Shown here one piece after another: positions 1-11,618 of a stretch of 52,724 nucleotides of DNA. The notes under the pieces are model-generated. The model had not been told where the DNA came from and did no database searches. It worked only from the letters and a program-made list of their open reading frames with translations. Location: the NCBI GenBank assembly GCA_003049465.1, contig PYSS01000053.1, positions 1 through 52,724 on the forward strand. The letters run 5' to 3'. Both the position numbers and the translations under genes were made by a program. Numbering within the stretch: the stretch's first letter is position 1; each line of letters starts with the position of its first letter. The stretch is from Magnaporthiopsis rhizophila (lineage: Eukaryota; Ascomycota; Sordariomycetes; Magnaporthales; Magnaporthaceae).

Positions 1-1011
1 GAATAGATAGATGCCCGTGTACCTAGCCTTCCACGCCATCGCTCAACCTAACATCGAGATGGTAAAGCGAGACATCAGTGATTGCAGGTGCTGTAGCGCG
101 CCGCGATATATTATCTCCGCAAGGGCGGGGTGTTGTCACACACTAGGTGATGCCCGGATCCTGAATGCATGTCATCATACCAGGCGCGGGGCCGGGAATG
201 GTGGTGAAGCTTGCGTCAAAGAAGGTGCCAAATTTATACCTACCACCACATGCAGCCAGAGCCGGTATGGCATAGCTGCAGGAGATAGCACAACCCAAAG
301 CTACCTAATCTATCTACCCAACTCCCTCGCCCAACACGTTTGCGGTCTCCCTCCGAATTGTGCGCCATCCGTCGGGTTTAGTTCAGTGGGTCAAGAACAA
401 GTGGACGTTGGGAGAGCCTTGCCGTCAACCCGCACGAAAGAATACACAAGCCACAAGCTGGTCCAAGCGCCACACACGCCAATTGCGACTAGGCCGCAAC
501 CAGTCAAAGGGCTCCCTCGTTTGCCCAGGAAAACCCCAAGCCAAATTTCGCCAGCGCAGGAAATTCGGCGACCTGACCCAACCTCGACCTACCTTGCATG
601 ACAGTCAGCCTTCAGGTCTGGTATGGTCTTCGTTCGCACGGGCAAGCGTCGACGCTGCTATCCCCCACACCCCTTCCCGCCGCTCCTTCCAGCACTTTTG
701 TTTGATGCAGAGCGATCCTGTCCCTTCCTTCTCCGTTGATTCGAGAGCATTCGCTGTCTGCCCTAGGTGATTTCCCCAGCACACTAAGGCGCCCGACGGG
801 TTGCGCTACGCCCACGCGCTGGACTCCTGCCGCGAACGCTCATCCCAGACCACCCATCGAGGCGCCCCAGCACGGCGCAGTCCGGCCCACGCCTCTCCGA
901 CGCGCTCTCAACCACGGCCCTGCGCGCCGATAGTCGGCCCGTGACGAATTGCAGTGGTCGCTTCGCATCGGCGAGCCACCACTGCGTCCCGACGGACCCC
1001 AGGCCGGCAGG
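1..1011. other. 5' flank of the deubiquitinase gene, no gene seen
   Basis: I see no supported gene here. The open frames present are short, overlap one another and show no recognisable family or domain. The right part must hold the promoter and 5' UTR of the Ubp3-type gene, whose first in-frame ATG is at 1012. No clear TATA element or other regulatory motif stands out. Confidence 0.6.
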
Positions 1012-4000
1012 ATGAGCAACCGTCATCTGCCGGCTGGGCAGGCCATGGATGGCGGAGGAGGTGCTGGCGTCGGCATGAGCCCTGGCCACGGCGGCGGCGG
1101 GCCTGGGCCGCGCCGGGGCGGCCGCCCGCCGTCTTACCAGTCGCACTATGGCGGCCATCACCACCAGCATCCCCAGCAGCAGCACCCACAACAGCAGCAG
1201 CTCGGCCATCAAGTCTACGCCAACCACATGGGATACTATTCGGGCTACGTCTACCCCCATGCCGCCCCGATCCCGCCTCCCTATCAGAATGGCGCCCAGT
1301 ACCCGGCCGCCAACATGCCCGCCCAGGCCTACATGCCCTACCCGCACTACCACGCCAGGTCTCCGCCCACCATGCATCAGTACACCCACATGATGGGCGC
1401 TGGGATCCTGCAGCCCCAACCTCAGTCCCAGCCGCAGGCCTACGCCCGGAATCAGCAGCAGTCTCCCATCGTTGTCTCCAGCCCTTACCAGACGCCTCCA
1501 CCCAGCACCCGTGCTGCGTCGCACAATCACGCCCCTGTCGTGCCGCCACAGCCCACGCCCCGGGCCCCTCACCAGACTTCTGCTCAGTCCCATGCCCCGC
1601 AGGGTCTCTCCCAGGCTTCTTCGCAGCCGCAACCGCCGCCGCATCCGCAAGTTGTCCCGCCGCTGAAGCCCCTCGTGGTCGGCTCTGCTACCCCGGTCGT
1701 CGAGACGCCGAACACCCCCTCCTCGACGGAGTCTACCCAGGCGCAGGCTCCCGCGCCTCCCACACCCCCGACCCCTCAGACCATCGAGGCTCCCGCTGAG
1801 CGCTCTCCGAGCCCGAAGCCGCAGCCACAAGTAAAACTGTCACTGCCCAAGACACCGTTCCGCCCTCCGGTGAGTATTGTAACCGCAATGAATAGTAGCA
1901 CAAGCCCAGCCAAGTACTGACATTCACAAACTCAAGCTCCCATGGTTCACCCACCCTTGTGATCCGTTCCCCTCCCGCTCCACCAGGACCAAGAGGCGGC
2001 GGAGAGCATTCGCAGACGAGGAGCAGACCCTTAGCCTGCCCTCCAAGGATGACACCCCTCTATCGGACACCCCGGAAGAGTCTGCAAGCGAGACGGCGGA
2101 GGAGCCTCAGACAAAGGTGTCGCCTGCGAGCACGGCAACGCAGCCTCCGGCTCGCTCTGCTACCCCCTCGACTCAAGACCAGCCTTCTACCACGTCGACG
2201 TCACCAACCACTCCGACGTCCGTCAAGGCCGCTCCATCTACCGCATCTGCCAGCACTCCTACGGTGACCAAGTCAACGAAGGTCCCGGTCCGTGCTGCCG
2301 TCCCGGCCATCCCGATCATTCCTGCCCTCCCCAAGGCATCGCCAAAGGACATCAAGCAGTCTGCACCCAAGTCCCAGGCTGAGCCCAAAGTGGCCGCTCC
2401 TGCCGATTCTGCAGCGGCCAAGGCCGAAGCCGCTGAGGAACCAAAGGTCGAGTCGGCCCCCGCTCCTGTGGCGGCTCCCTCCGCCCCACTTCTCTGGACT
2501 GGTCTTTTCTCGAAGACTGCCTCGTCGGCTACGGCCGCTGCTGGCGCCTCGGCTTCTGGCCAGGCTGGAACCAACGGAACCGCCGGCAGTGAGTCGGCTG
2601 CTGGCGCTCGCGGTACAGGTGCCTCTGGTTTTGCTCAGGCCAATCATAGCTCGCTGGCTGAGGCCTTGCGGGCCTACCGGGTCGGTAATGGAGAGAAGGT
2701 TGCGTTCCTCGAGCCAAGGGGGCTCATCAACACAGGGAACATGTGCTATATGAATTCGGTGAGTCGATCTACTACGTCCGCCTGGGGCCCAGATACTGTT
2801 ATTTTTTTCTAACGGCCCAACAGGTTCTTCAAGTTCTTATTTTTTGCATTCCATTCTATGATTTCCTTGAGCAGGCTGGGAAAAAGGTCGCCCATAGCTT
2901 CAACAGCGATACACCTCTTATTGACGCTATGTAAGTCGGGCCAGTCTCAAAGTTCACGCTCTAGACTCGTGCTCGCTGACATTAGAATCAGGATCGAATT
3001 TTTGCGTGACTTTAAGATCATTGATTCGGCCGTCTCGGTCGATCAGTTGCGTCGCAGACTGAAGAACGAGGAGCTTGAGCAGTACGGCGAACCTTTTATC
3101 CCCGAGTTCGTCTATGAAGCCATCAAGAAACTACCACGCTTCTCCAGCATGAGAGTAAGCTTCCCCTCACAGCTGAACCATTCTGATGCACAGGCACTGA
3201 CACGGCGTGAAACAGCGTGGCCACCAACAAGATGCTGAGGAGTTCCTCGGATTCCTTCTCGAGTCTCTGCACGACGAGTGCGCCCATATCCTTCGCGCAG
3301 TGCCTCCCTCATCGAACGTGTCTACAGCGCCGAACTCTTCACTGCCGACCCCGACGGCGTCCGTTTCTTCTGCGAATTTGGATAGCGCAGATGCCTCGAA
3401 TGTTTGGCTCGAGGTTGGCCCAAAACAACGGTCGGCCATCACTCGCTCGAGCGGCCACTCCGACACGTCGTCACCCATCACCAAGATTTTTGGTGGGCAG
3501 CTCCGTTCTGAGCTCCGCGTCCCAGGCCTGAAGGATTCGGTCACTCTCGAACCCTACCAACCCTTGCAGCTTGACATCGGCGCTCCCCAGGTCCGCAACA
3601 TTGTGGACGCTCTGCGCCACCTGACCAACCCAGAGAGCCTCCGCGGAGACTTCAACTCGCCCCGGGGCAAGGATGTTACGGCCACTAAGCAGGTTTTCAT
3701 CGAATCGTTGCCCCCTGTCCTGATTCTGCACCTGAAGCGCTTCCAGTTTGACGCCGAGGGCAATGGCACGGTCAAGATCTGGAAGAAGGTCGGCTACCCG
3801 CTGGACCTTGAGATTCCTCGCGAGGTTTTGTCTCGCGCCAAGCGCAACAGCCCGTCTGGCATGCCCAAGTACAGGCTGATTGCTGCCGTTTACCACCACG
3901 GCAAGAACGCCAGCGGTGGTCATTACACTGTGGATGTCCGACGTCAGGACGGCAGTGAGTGGGTCCGGCTCGACGACACCGTCATCCGCCGCATCCGGGC

Positions 4001-4301
4001 AGAGGATGTCGCGGAGGCTGGTGCTGAGGAGGAGCCATCCAAGTCTTCCGAGTCTTCGGGCCGCAAGGATGGTGGTTTTGCTACGGCGACGGCCGCCAAC
4101 CGGTTCGCCGGCATGGGCGACGAGGAGACGGCGGACGATGACGGCTGGAACCAAGTCAGCACGCCGTCCAGCGGTAGCAAGAAGTGGAGCAGCGTCGTCA
4201 ACGGCAACTCGGCGCCCGCGGCTACGGCCAAAGGAAGGCAAGCCAAGGACAACGTGAAGGACAACAAGGTCGCGTACCTATTGTTTTACCAGCGCGTGTA
4301 G
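1012..4301 (+). CDS. UBP3: Ubiquitin carboxyl-terminal hydrolase, Ubp3/USP10 type
   Basis: Predicted cysteine protease that removes ubiquitin from proteins; yeast Ubp3 works with Bre5 in ER-Golgi transport and ribophagy (family knowledge). Five exons: 1012-1869, 1937-2758, 2824-2930, 2992-3154, 3216-4301, giving 1011 residues. The introns have GT-AG ends, and TACTGAC lies before the first acceptor. The exon 2 start is set by a PWF..P.DPFPSRS block followed by an Arg-rich stretch, as I recall from fungal orthologues. The Cys box (GNMCYMNS) puts the catalytic Cys near residue 556, at the exon 2/3 join. The QQDAEEFL motif opens exon 5. The His box (GGHYTVD) puts the catalytic His near 886, followed by WVRLDD. 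Residues 1-280 are Pro/Gln/Tyr-rich and look disordered. About 100 low-complexity residues separate the His box from the final strand VAYLLFYQRV. ATG 1012 is the first in-frame ATG. Confidence 0.93.
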
Positions 4302-5238
4302 GACGATGCCGCCGATATGCACATTGGGGCTACGACAGACGTGCCCAACAGGAACGGGCGGAGGATCAGCCCGATCCCTAGTATGGGAGAGCGCAAGGGA
4401 GGCTAGCTTGTAGCTCTCATGTGCTGCGATTTAGAGGTTGGGCGTCTCGGTGGAGGGTGGAAGGTGGGCTGTGGATGAAGAGCGGGTGGTATGCCTCGGG
4501 CCGGCATTTACGAGGGCCATACTTGGCTACAGAAGATTTTGATCGAATTTTGGGGGAGGCTTGAGTGCCTACAGTCCCCGGGCTCGAACTCACGTGTTTC
4601 TCACGTTTTCTTTTTGTTCGTCGTCTCAGCGTGGGCGGACTTGGGACACGGGAAACGGTTCTCGGGCGGTGGGGGTGGGAAAAAGCCTCGAAAAAATATT
4701 CCTTGTATTTTTTTGTTTTTCTCCTTCCTTTTTTTTTTTTTTTATACCGCTCACACATCGACCTCCCTACCTACCTACCTACTGACCTACCCACTACCTA
4801 TTAACGTAATACTGACCTTACTGGGAGGAACGAACGAGGGCACTGGGCTGGAGCTGGAGCGCAAGAGATGGCCTGGTCGGAGATTCGGAGGATGGTGAAC
4901 TGCATACACTGCCGTTTCCAGGAACGAACTAGGGGGTTCTCTTCGAGGCGAGGAAAGAAAAAAAAATGGGCGAGGAGGGGAGGGGAGCTGGGGGTTTCGT
5001 GCCAACGGACGGCAGTCGGGCTCGTCTTGGGTGAAGTCAGGCCCGCGTGCACCGGGGGATCTTGTCGGCCAGCAGCTTTAGGAGGGATTGTGACTCTATG
5101 AAAAACACAGGAGAAGCCCAACCAATGTCAGCTGCTGACAGCCATGAATATAATCTGGTATGGTACTCTATTTCTACACTGGATGTTATTCTCTGTTGAG
5201 GGTACCGGGAGACAAGACACAACATGGATTTGTACACT
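4302..5238. other. Convergent intergenic region between UBP3 and SAE2
   Basis: This stretch separates two genes that end toward each other, so it should hold both 3' UTRs and polyadenylation signals. It contains a T run at 4729-4743 and a CTAC-repeat stretch at about 4766-4800. No gene is supported. Confidence 0.6.
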
Positions 5239-7253
5239 CTATTCATCTCTAAACAGCCATCTGCCGCCATCCCGCATGGCTTCCCGATACCTCTGTTCGA
5301 TCATGAGACGCTCAGTCCTCTCGCCCTCGGCCTTGTCCCTCGCTCGGTCCTGGGTGTCGGGGAAGTCGGTGCGCCAGTACTGCTCCGGAGTCGGGGGCCG
5401 TGGGAACCGGTGTCGACACCGGCCGTACTTGTTGGCCGTCTCCCACGTCCTGGCGTCGACCCAGACCGCCTCCTTCTCGGAGCGGGTCATCAGGCCGAGT
5501 TTGTAGCAGTCGTCGCCCAGGAACTGCTCCATCAGCCTCGCGCTGTCGGCCTTGCCGATCAGCGACGGCCCCGCGAGCTTGAGCTCCGCCACCGCCATGC
5601 CCCTCCAGTCCTTGCCCCCAGGGCAGTTCCGGTCGGTGCAGCCGGCCAGGCTTGCCCTTTCGGCTTTTCCCCGCACGACATCGTTGTAGGCGTGGAAGAC
5701 GCCGTCGGTCGTCTTGGGATTCGGCTTGAAGTCATCTAGCCTCAAGTCGTGCAGGGCGAGATTGCGAATAGGACCCCGTCCCTGATTAGGCTTATTAGGC
5801 CACCGCGTCCCCAGAGCCGGCCTTGTTGCGGATGTTTCGCCCATGCGCACTCCGGTTGGCGTGTGGGATTGTTGCGGACGAGATGCTTTGGGGGTGGGGA
5901 AATCCGCCGTGTTGGGCTTTGGCGATGTGAGGGAAGGCTGGTGATGGCTGATGCTATTGCCATACTCTTTGCCGCCACGTCTGTCTGCTCCCTTGTCTCC
6001 CTGGCGTGCTAGTGGCGGGGGTATGAGAGGCTTTGGTCTTTTCCTGGCGGATGTCGGAGCATCGAGGAGGTTTTCAAGAGGCCTGAACCCAAAGGGAACG
6101 CCTTGCGAGGGAGCAAAGTCGTCACTGTGGATCTCGTCTGCGTCTTCTGCCGCGGCGTCGTCCTCGGCAGGCGGCAGTGACCTCAGCTTCTTGGGTGTAG
6201 GCATCTCTAGCCTGCCGCTCTCGTCAAGGTCTACGCTCTCTTGAGGAGAGTGGTGGGCAGCGTCGCCCATCACAGGGTCGGAGCCGGTGTCCTCAGTCTT
6301 CAGCCTGCGGGCAGGGGTCGAGCTAACCACGCCTTCGTCTGGTAGCCTCCGCTTCTTGACAGATCGCTCCGAGACGAACACGGGGCCGTCTGACGATGGT
6401 TCTTGTTTGATCACAGGGCCTTTCCAGGATTCTGCAGGCGCATCACACTTGGGGTGGTGGGGCGGCAGCTCGACGGTCTTAGCATCATCTGTTTCATACT
6501 CTGCGGTATTTTGCTCTGGAACGACATCTTCTCGTTTGGGGCCTGGAGCGGGCGCGGGCAGGGGGGCGCCCGTCTGCAAACCAGGCGCAGGTGATCTTGG
6601 CTCGGGCGATGTTCTACCCGCGCCGGAGAGAGCGTCAAAGTTCGGTCGGCCTCGGCGTATTATGGCGCCGCTCCCAGCCTTGGAGCCCATCTGTTCCTCG
6701 AGGTACACTGCGTATTCCATCCAGCCCCTCTCCCTCTTCTTCGCCTCCCCCAACATTTCAACGATTTGATGCTTTGTGCGGCTGGGCGTGGTCGACCTCT
6801 CTGATCTCGGCCTGTGGCGCGGCTTTGATTTCTCCAGTACCTGCCGGTGCGGAGTCGTCGCGTTCGAGGACAGCTCCCCAAGCGGCTGGCGGCCATGGCT
6901 ACGGCCATCTGGTCGGCCTCTTTTGGTTGCGGCATCAGCCGAGTCTTCGGTTTGTCGGCTTGCTTGGGCAGAGGCAAGTTGTTCCTTCAACTGGGCCTGC
7001 TCGCGCTGCAGGCTCTCCACTTGAGCTGTGAGCCTCTCAACCTCACGTTGCAGTGCATCCCGCTGCTTGTCTCTGTTCTGCCTGTCTGTATGGCGCGTTA
7101 GCGTCGGCTTTGAGCAAAGGGGTCTTGGGAAGGGGTCTGAAGAGGGGCCTTACCAGTGGTAACATCGCGATCGATCTGGTCGAGAGCGGCCGCCACAACA
7201 TCCAAGATGGCCGCCCGATCGAAAATATTGTCTAACTGTTGGGCAGAAGTCAT
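5239..7253 (-). CDS. SAE2: DNA-end resection factor, Sae2/Ctp1/CtIP family
   Basis: Cofactor of the Mre11-Rad50-Nbs1/Xrs2 nuclease that starts resection of double-strand breaks in the nucleus (family knowledge). Two exons, 7253-7154 and 7085-5239, encode 648 residues; the 68-nt intron joins in phase 1. The N-terminus (about residues 33-90) is a Glu/Gln/Arg-rich predicted coiled coil, where the family tetramerises. The middle is disordered and acidic, with many Ser/Thr-Pro sites that could be phosphorylated. The C-terminus carries the family signature: a Cys pair near residues 516 and 521, then C-R-H-R-F near 590, followed by TPEQYW and FPDTQ. The Cys pair here is spaced C-x4-C. I choose ATG 7253 because it places the coiled coil in frame through the intron. 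The orthology call rests on the C-terminal domain. Confidence 0.88.
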
Positions 7254-9415
7254 GGCTCAATGAGGCCGTCTCGCCTCGGCCAGAAGGGAATGGGCCGGGA
7301 GGCGTCAGGATCACAGATGCACCCAGCAGCGTCACACTTGGCAACTCCTGACCATTTCAACGCGTCATTACCTTCTTGACCGCGCATGCTGAGTGGTACG
7401 GTGGGGTACCCGCCAGATCACATGACTTATATGTGGCTGAATCCATTGTGGCATTGTGGTCACGTGCATCACCCTCGCGGATCAAGCAGCGAACCACCCG
7501 CTCTCTTCCGGACGGGAGGGTTTAGGGGTGGATGGCTGATACCTAGGTATCTAGCTGGTGTCTTTCTGCTAACATTGGCCGTGCTCCGGGGCACGGAGGA
7601 CAGAGCGGAAGCGTAGCATGCTTTCTCCTCTTTCAATCGTTCAACCGAGCCACTGATGATTGCGTGATGAGCCGGTTGCTTCCCATGACGAGCATACAAA
7701 GCTCCCCGATCATACCCTGCATTCGGCCAGACTTGCCGAGGAGTGGCAGGTAGAGTGCTGTGCCACAGCGAAGTCCTTTTGACGCGTTGAGTAATCACGG
7801 CAAGACGCCGTCCGCCTGCAAGCAAAGGCCGAGACTCGACCGTCGAGGACGAGCAAGCGAAGCACACCCACGGGTCGCAAAGCTGCGGCCCCACCATAAG
7901 AAGCAAGAAGAGATGCGACCCCGAGCCGGAGTCACGACATAATTTGATTGTGTGCATCTGCCCTCGACCTTGTGCTCCTCTTCCCCACCTCGGTGAACCT
8001 GATCCGATTGAACAATGGCACGAGGAACCAACCAGCTGCGGAGATGCGGGAAGACAATAAGCCCCCGCCTTGCAGACAACCCTCGACCCTTTCTTTTTTT
8101 TTCCCTCTCTCTTGCTCAACAACGGTCTTGCATCCCCGCCGTGGCATCCAAACCCGAGCGTGATTCAACCACATCAATGATAGCTGTCACTCTCGTCAAA
8201 GATACCTTTTTTTGTTTTTTCCGTCTGGCTAGAATCCCAGAGTTGTAGATCAGCCCTTGTGCCCGGCTTCAAAATGGGCCATGGCCATGTCTCGCCGGCC
8301 CTTAAGAGCCCGCAGTCGAGCGCCCCGTTCTGATCCACGGCGCTTCCCTGGGACTGGCTGTTACGGTGGGATGGGGAGCCTGCATGCATCGTGCTAGTGT
8401 TGGCCTGCCTCCAGGCTCTCTTCCCCAATCCGGATCTGTATCCTGAGAATCCTCGGAGCTATCGCATGCCTCTTGTCCGCATTAGAGAGGATGGAACCCA
8501 CCGACTGGCAGGCGGCTTGAACCAACCACATCCGCCCGGCTACCTCCAAAGCACACTCCCATGCTCTACAAGTACCCGCTTGATAGGAGCGACTTCGCCT
8601 CTGCCGCCAGGTACCTGCCATGTTAGGCCGTCTCCTCGCGGAAACGCAGGGTATTTTAAGTGAGGGGGAGAAAAAAAAAATTGGGTGCCCCATCCAATCA
8701 CCCCTCGCTCGGGTCCCAGTGCGGCAGGCAGAGCTCCCTCACTCCTTCCCATCCGACAACCCAAACAGCCCTGCTGGGTAAACTACCACAAAAGCCTCTC
8801 GCCTCCCGGCCTTTCCTTCACCGCTTCCACGGACACTCTCTTTCTTCTCATCGTCCATCGTGAACATTGCGATCGATTCCATCCAAACCAAACCTAAACG
8901 CCGGCCTTCGCGTCAGCCTTCCTGCCTCGACGGAACCGAGTCAGCAAACACCTACTTCCAGTCCAGCATTATCCCATACGTGCGGCCGCGGAGCAGCTGG
9001 GTTTAAGAACCATTTCTTCTGCCCAGGAAGGAGGTACCTACCCTGACACCCAGTGCTCCTTCCTCGATTCGTCCTCCTCCTACCCGACCCCACATCAACG
9101 TCTTTTGCCCCCCACCCCGAATTGCAATTGCCGTTTTTTTTCGCGCGCGCACATTTTCCACACCACCCTCCGGACCAAACTTCGCCTCTGGAAAAGCAGA
9201 GAAAAAAGCAATTTTTTCTTTGTTCCTTCTGGCGCCTGGACCAATCTCTCGTCAATACACCACCAGCCCTCCACAGCCTACAGCGCACTCTCGTTCGTCT
9301 CAACCGTCCTCCCTCGCGCGCGCGCGCAAACTCGTGTGGACCTTTCGAGGACTCGCCCATTGACTTATTATTGTCGCCTCTTAGGACAGACCAAACAACC
9401 TACCTCTCCAACGAC
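7254..9415. other. Divergent intergenic region, SAE2 / GIS2 promoters
   Basis: About 2.2 kb between two genes that start away from each other. It holds one TACCTAGGTA palindrome (7540-7549), a pyrimidine-rich stretch from about 8690 to 9415 that is probably the GIS2 promoter and leader, and a CG dinucleotide run at about 9315-9326. The open frames inside show no domain and look random. Confidence 0.6.
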
Positions 9416-10830
9416 ATGGATTTCGGAGGCGGCCAGTCTGGCGGCGGTGGCCGCGCTTGCTACACCTGTAAGTACCTCCCTCCGACCCTCGCTGCCTTTC
9501 GGGCGACTGGAGAAAAAAATCATTTCCCGCGCGCATGGCGTTCCATTGCGTCGCTTCCCCTCCTTCGTTTCTTGTATGCGCGTGTTGTACCTCGCGAGGT
9601 CCTCGGCTACAGTCTGTCTTGAAGCTTCCTCCTTGCCCGTCTTGGCCCCCGCCATCTCCAGCGCTCAATTGAGGTCCTACCCTCGCTCCCGAGGAATGGC
9701 TGCCTCTGCGTGCCATGGATGGTGGGGTCCTTGGACGGAAGCTTCTTTCGTCGCGATTTTGTCTTCCACCATCCTCCTCCGTTCCTCAACCCATCACCAT
9801 TGTAGCCATCAACAAAAGGAAGCACCACGGTCTCACATGCACCAATGGACCGAATACCTTTTTTTCCGATCAGCACACTTCGTCATATTACATTCGAGCC
9901 TAGTTCTAAGAGCTGTACTCTAGGCATTTCCGCCTCGAACTCTTATCACCGTTTCTCCTGAGTCGTTGTTGTTGAGAGGGGAGAAGTCTGACCACGAGAA
10001 ATGTTTTAGGCGGGCAACTTAACCACCAGGTATGAGAAACGATGCGGCGGCCGGTGTTCGGATTCTAGGAGAGTATCCCTGCTGCTGCTTTGGATCATGC
10101 TGACACACAGATTCTAGGCCCGCGACTGCCCTAACCGTGGCGCGGCCAAGTGGTGAGTTGACTCCGGACCCCGATTTGTTAGACGGGCGGCGCACAGTGC
10201 TGAAAAGGGAACTTTGTGGTATAGCTACAACTGCGGTGGCGAGGGTCACATCAGCCGTGACTGTCCCGAGGGTCAGAAAGAGCAGAAGATCTGCTACAGG
10301 TGCAGCCAGCCGGGCCACATTTCCCGCGACTGCCCCCAGTCTGGCGGTGGCGGCGGAGGCGGCGGCCAGTCTGGCGCTGAGTGCTACAAGGTATGGCCCA
10401 CCACGCCGGCGTGTTTGCGATCGTGTCTCTTGGCTAACACTCGGTCCTAGTGCGGCGAGGTCGGCCACATTGCCCGCAACTGCAGCAAGGGCGGCTACGG
10501 CGGCGGCGGTGGCAGCTACGGTGGCGGTTATGGTGGCGGCGGCGGTGGCTCGTACGGCGGCGGCGGCGGTGGTGGTAAGACCTGCTACTCCTGCGGCGGT
10601 ATCGGCCACATGTCGCGTAAGTCAAGCCTCTTGGATTCTCAGCATCGATGAATGATACTAACTTTTCTCTCCCTGACACAGGCGACTGCGTGAACGGAAG
10701 CAAGTGCTACAACTGTGGCGAGACGGGTCACTTCTCTAGGGACTGCCCCAAGGGCTCGTCCACCGGCGAGAAGATCTGCTACAAGTGCCAGCAGCCCGGC
10801 CACGTCCAGGCCGAATGCCCCAGCAACTAA
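9416..10830 (+). CDS. GIS2: Seven-zinc-knuckle nucleic-acid-binding protein, Gis2/CNBP type
   Basis: Small cytoplasmic protein that binds single-stranded RNA/DNA and is linked to translation and stress granules in yeast and animals (family knowledge). I resolve six exons: 9416-9467, 10010-10029, 10118-10152, 10225-10390, 10451-10616, 10682-10830, giving 195 residues. The exons add up in frame and restore seven C-x2-C-x4-H-x4-C knuckles: CYTC, CYNC, CYRC, CYKC, CYSC, CYNC and CYKC. Gly/Ser/Tyr-rich linkers lie between knuckles 3-4 and 4-5. The first intron is long for this locus (542 nt). Exon 2 is only 20 nt, and the Cys codons of knuckles 1 and 2 are split by introns. Knuckle 1 reads CGQLNHQARDC, with Asn where the others have Gly before the His. 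ATG 9416 gives the usual MDFGGGQ start. Confidence 0.95.
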
Positions 10831-11615
10831 AAGGCGACTTCGATGGTGTAACGCACGCCAGTGCGGCCCCGTCTTCTCATTGCGAGCGAAGAAGAGGGCT
10901 TGTCGTCGAGTCTTGTACGATCCGGCGGCCTGCTTGTTGAGTGCGGAGGAGAGGGTGAGATGCCATATACTCCCTTTCTTGTGGACGGCCATGCGCGCAA
11001 GCGGCTGGCACCACGTGGGTCGCATCGGTTGCGAAATGCACCATCTAGGATATCCTCGATCAGACCTTGCGGGGATTATTTCTTTTCTTTTTTTCCGGAC
11101 GTGTACGGTGCTTTTATTTTCGCATGCAGTCTAAGGGACCATGGTCAGCATGACAGCAAACGATTATGCTCTACAGGAACGATGTGCGTGTCCGGCAGGG
11201 GCATCAGGGGGATTTTCTTGTCGACTGGTTTTACCTCGGAAAAGTTTGTCTTGCGTCGTTTTGACACAACGGAGTCGTGGCTTGATGCCCTCGTCCTCTG
11301 TTGGCTTCGCGTCGCGGTCGGTTTTCGCCAGTTACTAGACTTAAGACTCTCATAGAGAAAAGTCATGGCCTGGGCGTGACCAGCCACTGGTTTGCCGACG
11401 AATATTGGCGTTGCTCACTGCATCTTCTTCTCGTGCCGTCCCAGCCTGCTGCCTGCGAGTTTAGTATCTGCGTTCTGCTGGACGTCACCTGGTTCGTAAG
11501 GGGTACTATGAGCGGACATGAATTCGAATGATGACGGGTATTGAAAAGTGGTATTTCTTCTTTTTTTGCACGGGGCAGTCTCGCGGTTTTCTCCCACTAA
11601 AACGCCGAAAGCGTT
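10831..11615. other. Convergent intergenic region, GIS2 / b5-acyl-CoA dehydrogenase
   Basis: Holds the two 3' ends of convergent genes. I see no further gene. At the left edge of the next gene a perfect 8-bp inverted repeat (11598-11605 and 11611-11618, loop CGAAA) overlaps its stop codon. Confidence 0.55.
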
Positions 11616-11618
11616 TTA
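11598..11618. terminator. Hairpin over the stop codon of the b5-acyl-CoA dehydrogenase gene
   Basis: TAAAACGC at 11598-11605 pairs perfectly with GCGTTTTA at 11611-11618 around a 5-nt CGAAA loop. The right arm contains the stop codon of the minus-strand gene. It could fold in RNA from either strand. Calling it a terminator is only a guess: eukaryotic 3' ends do not normally depend on such hairpins, and an 8-bp repeat can arise by chance. Confidence 0.25.

Noticed and set aside
7650..7720. Possible box C/D snoRNA (TGATGA near 7668)
   Set aside because: No paired D box and no terminal stem in the right places.
7469..8122. Minus-strand open frame of 217 codons in the SAE2/GIS2 spacer
   Set aside because: No domain, no plausible introns, overlapping with several frames of similar size in other frames.
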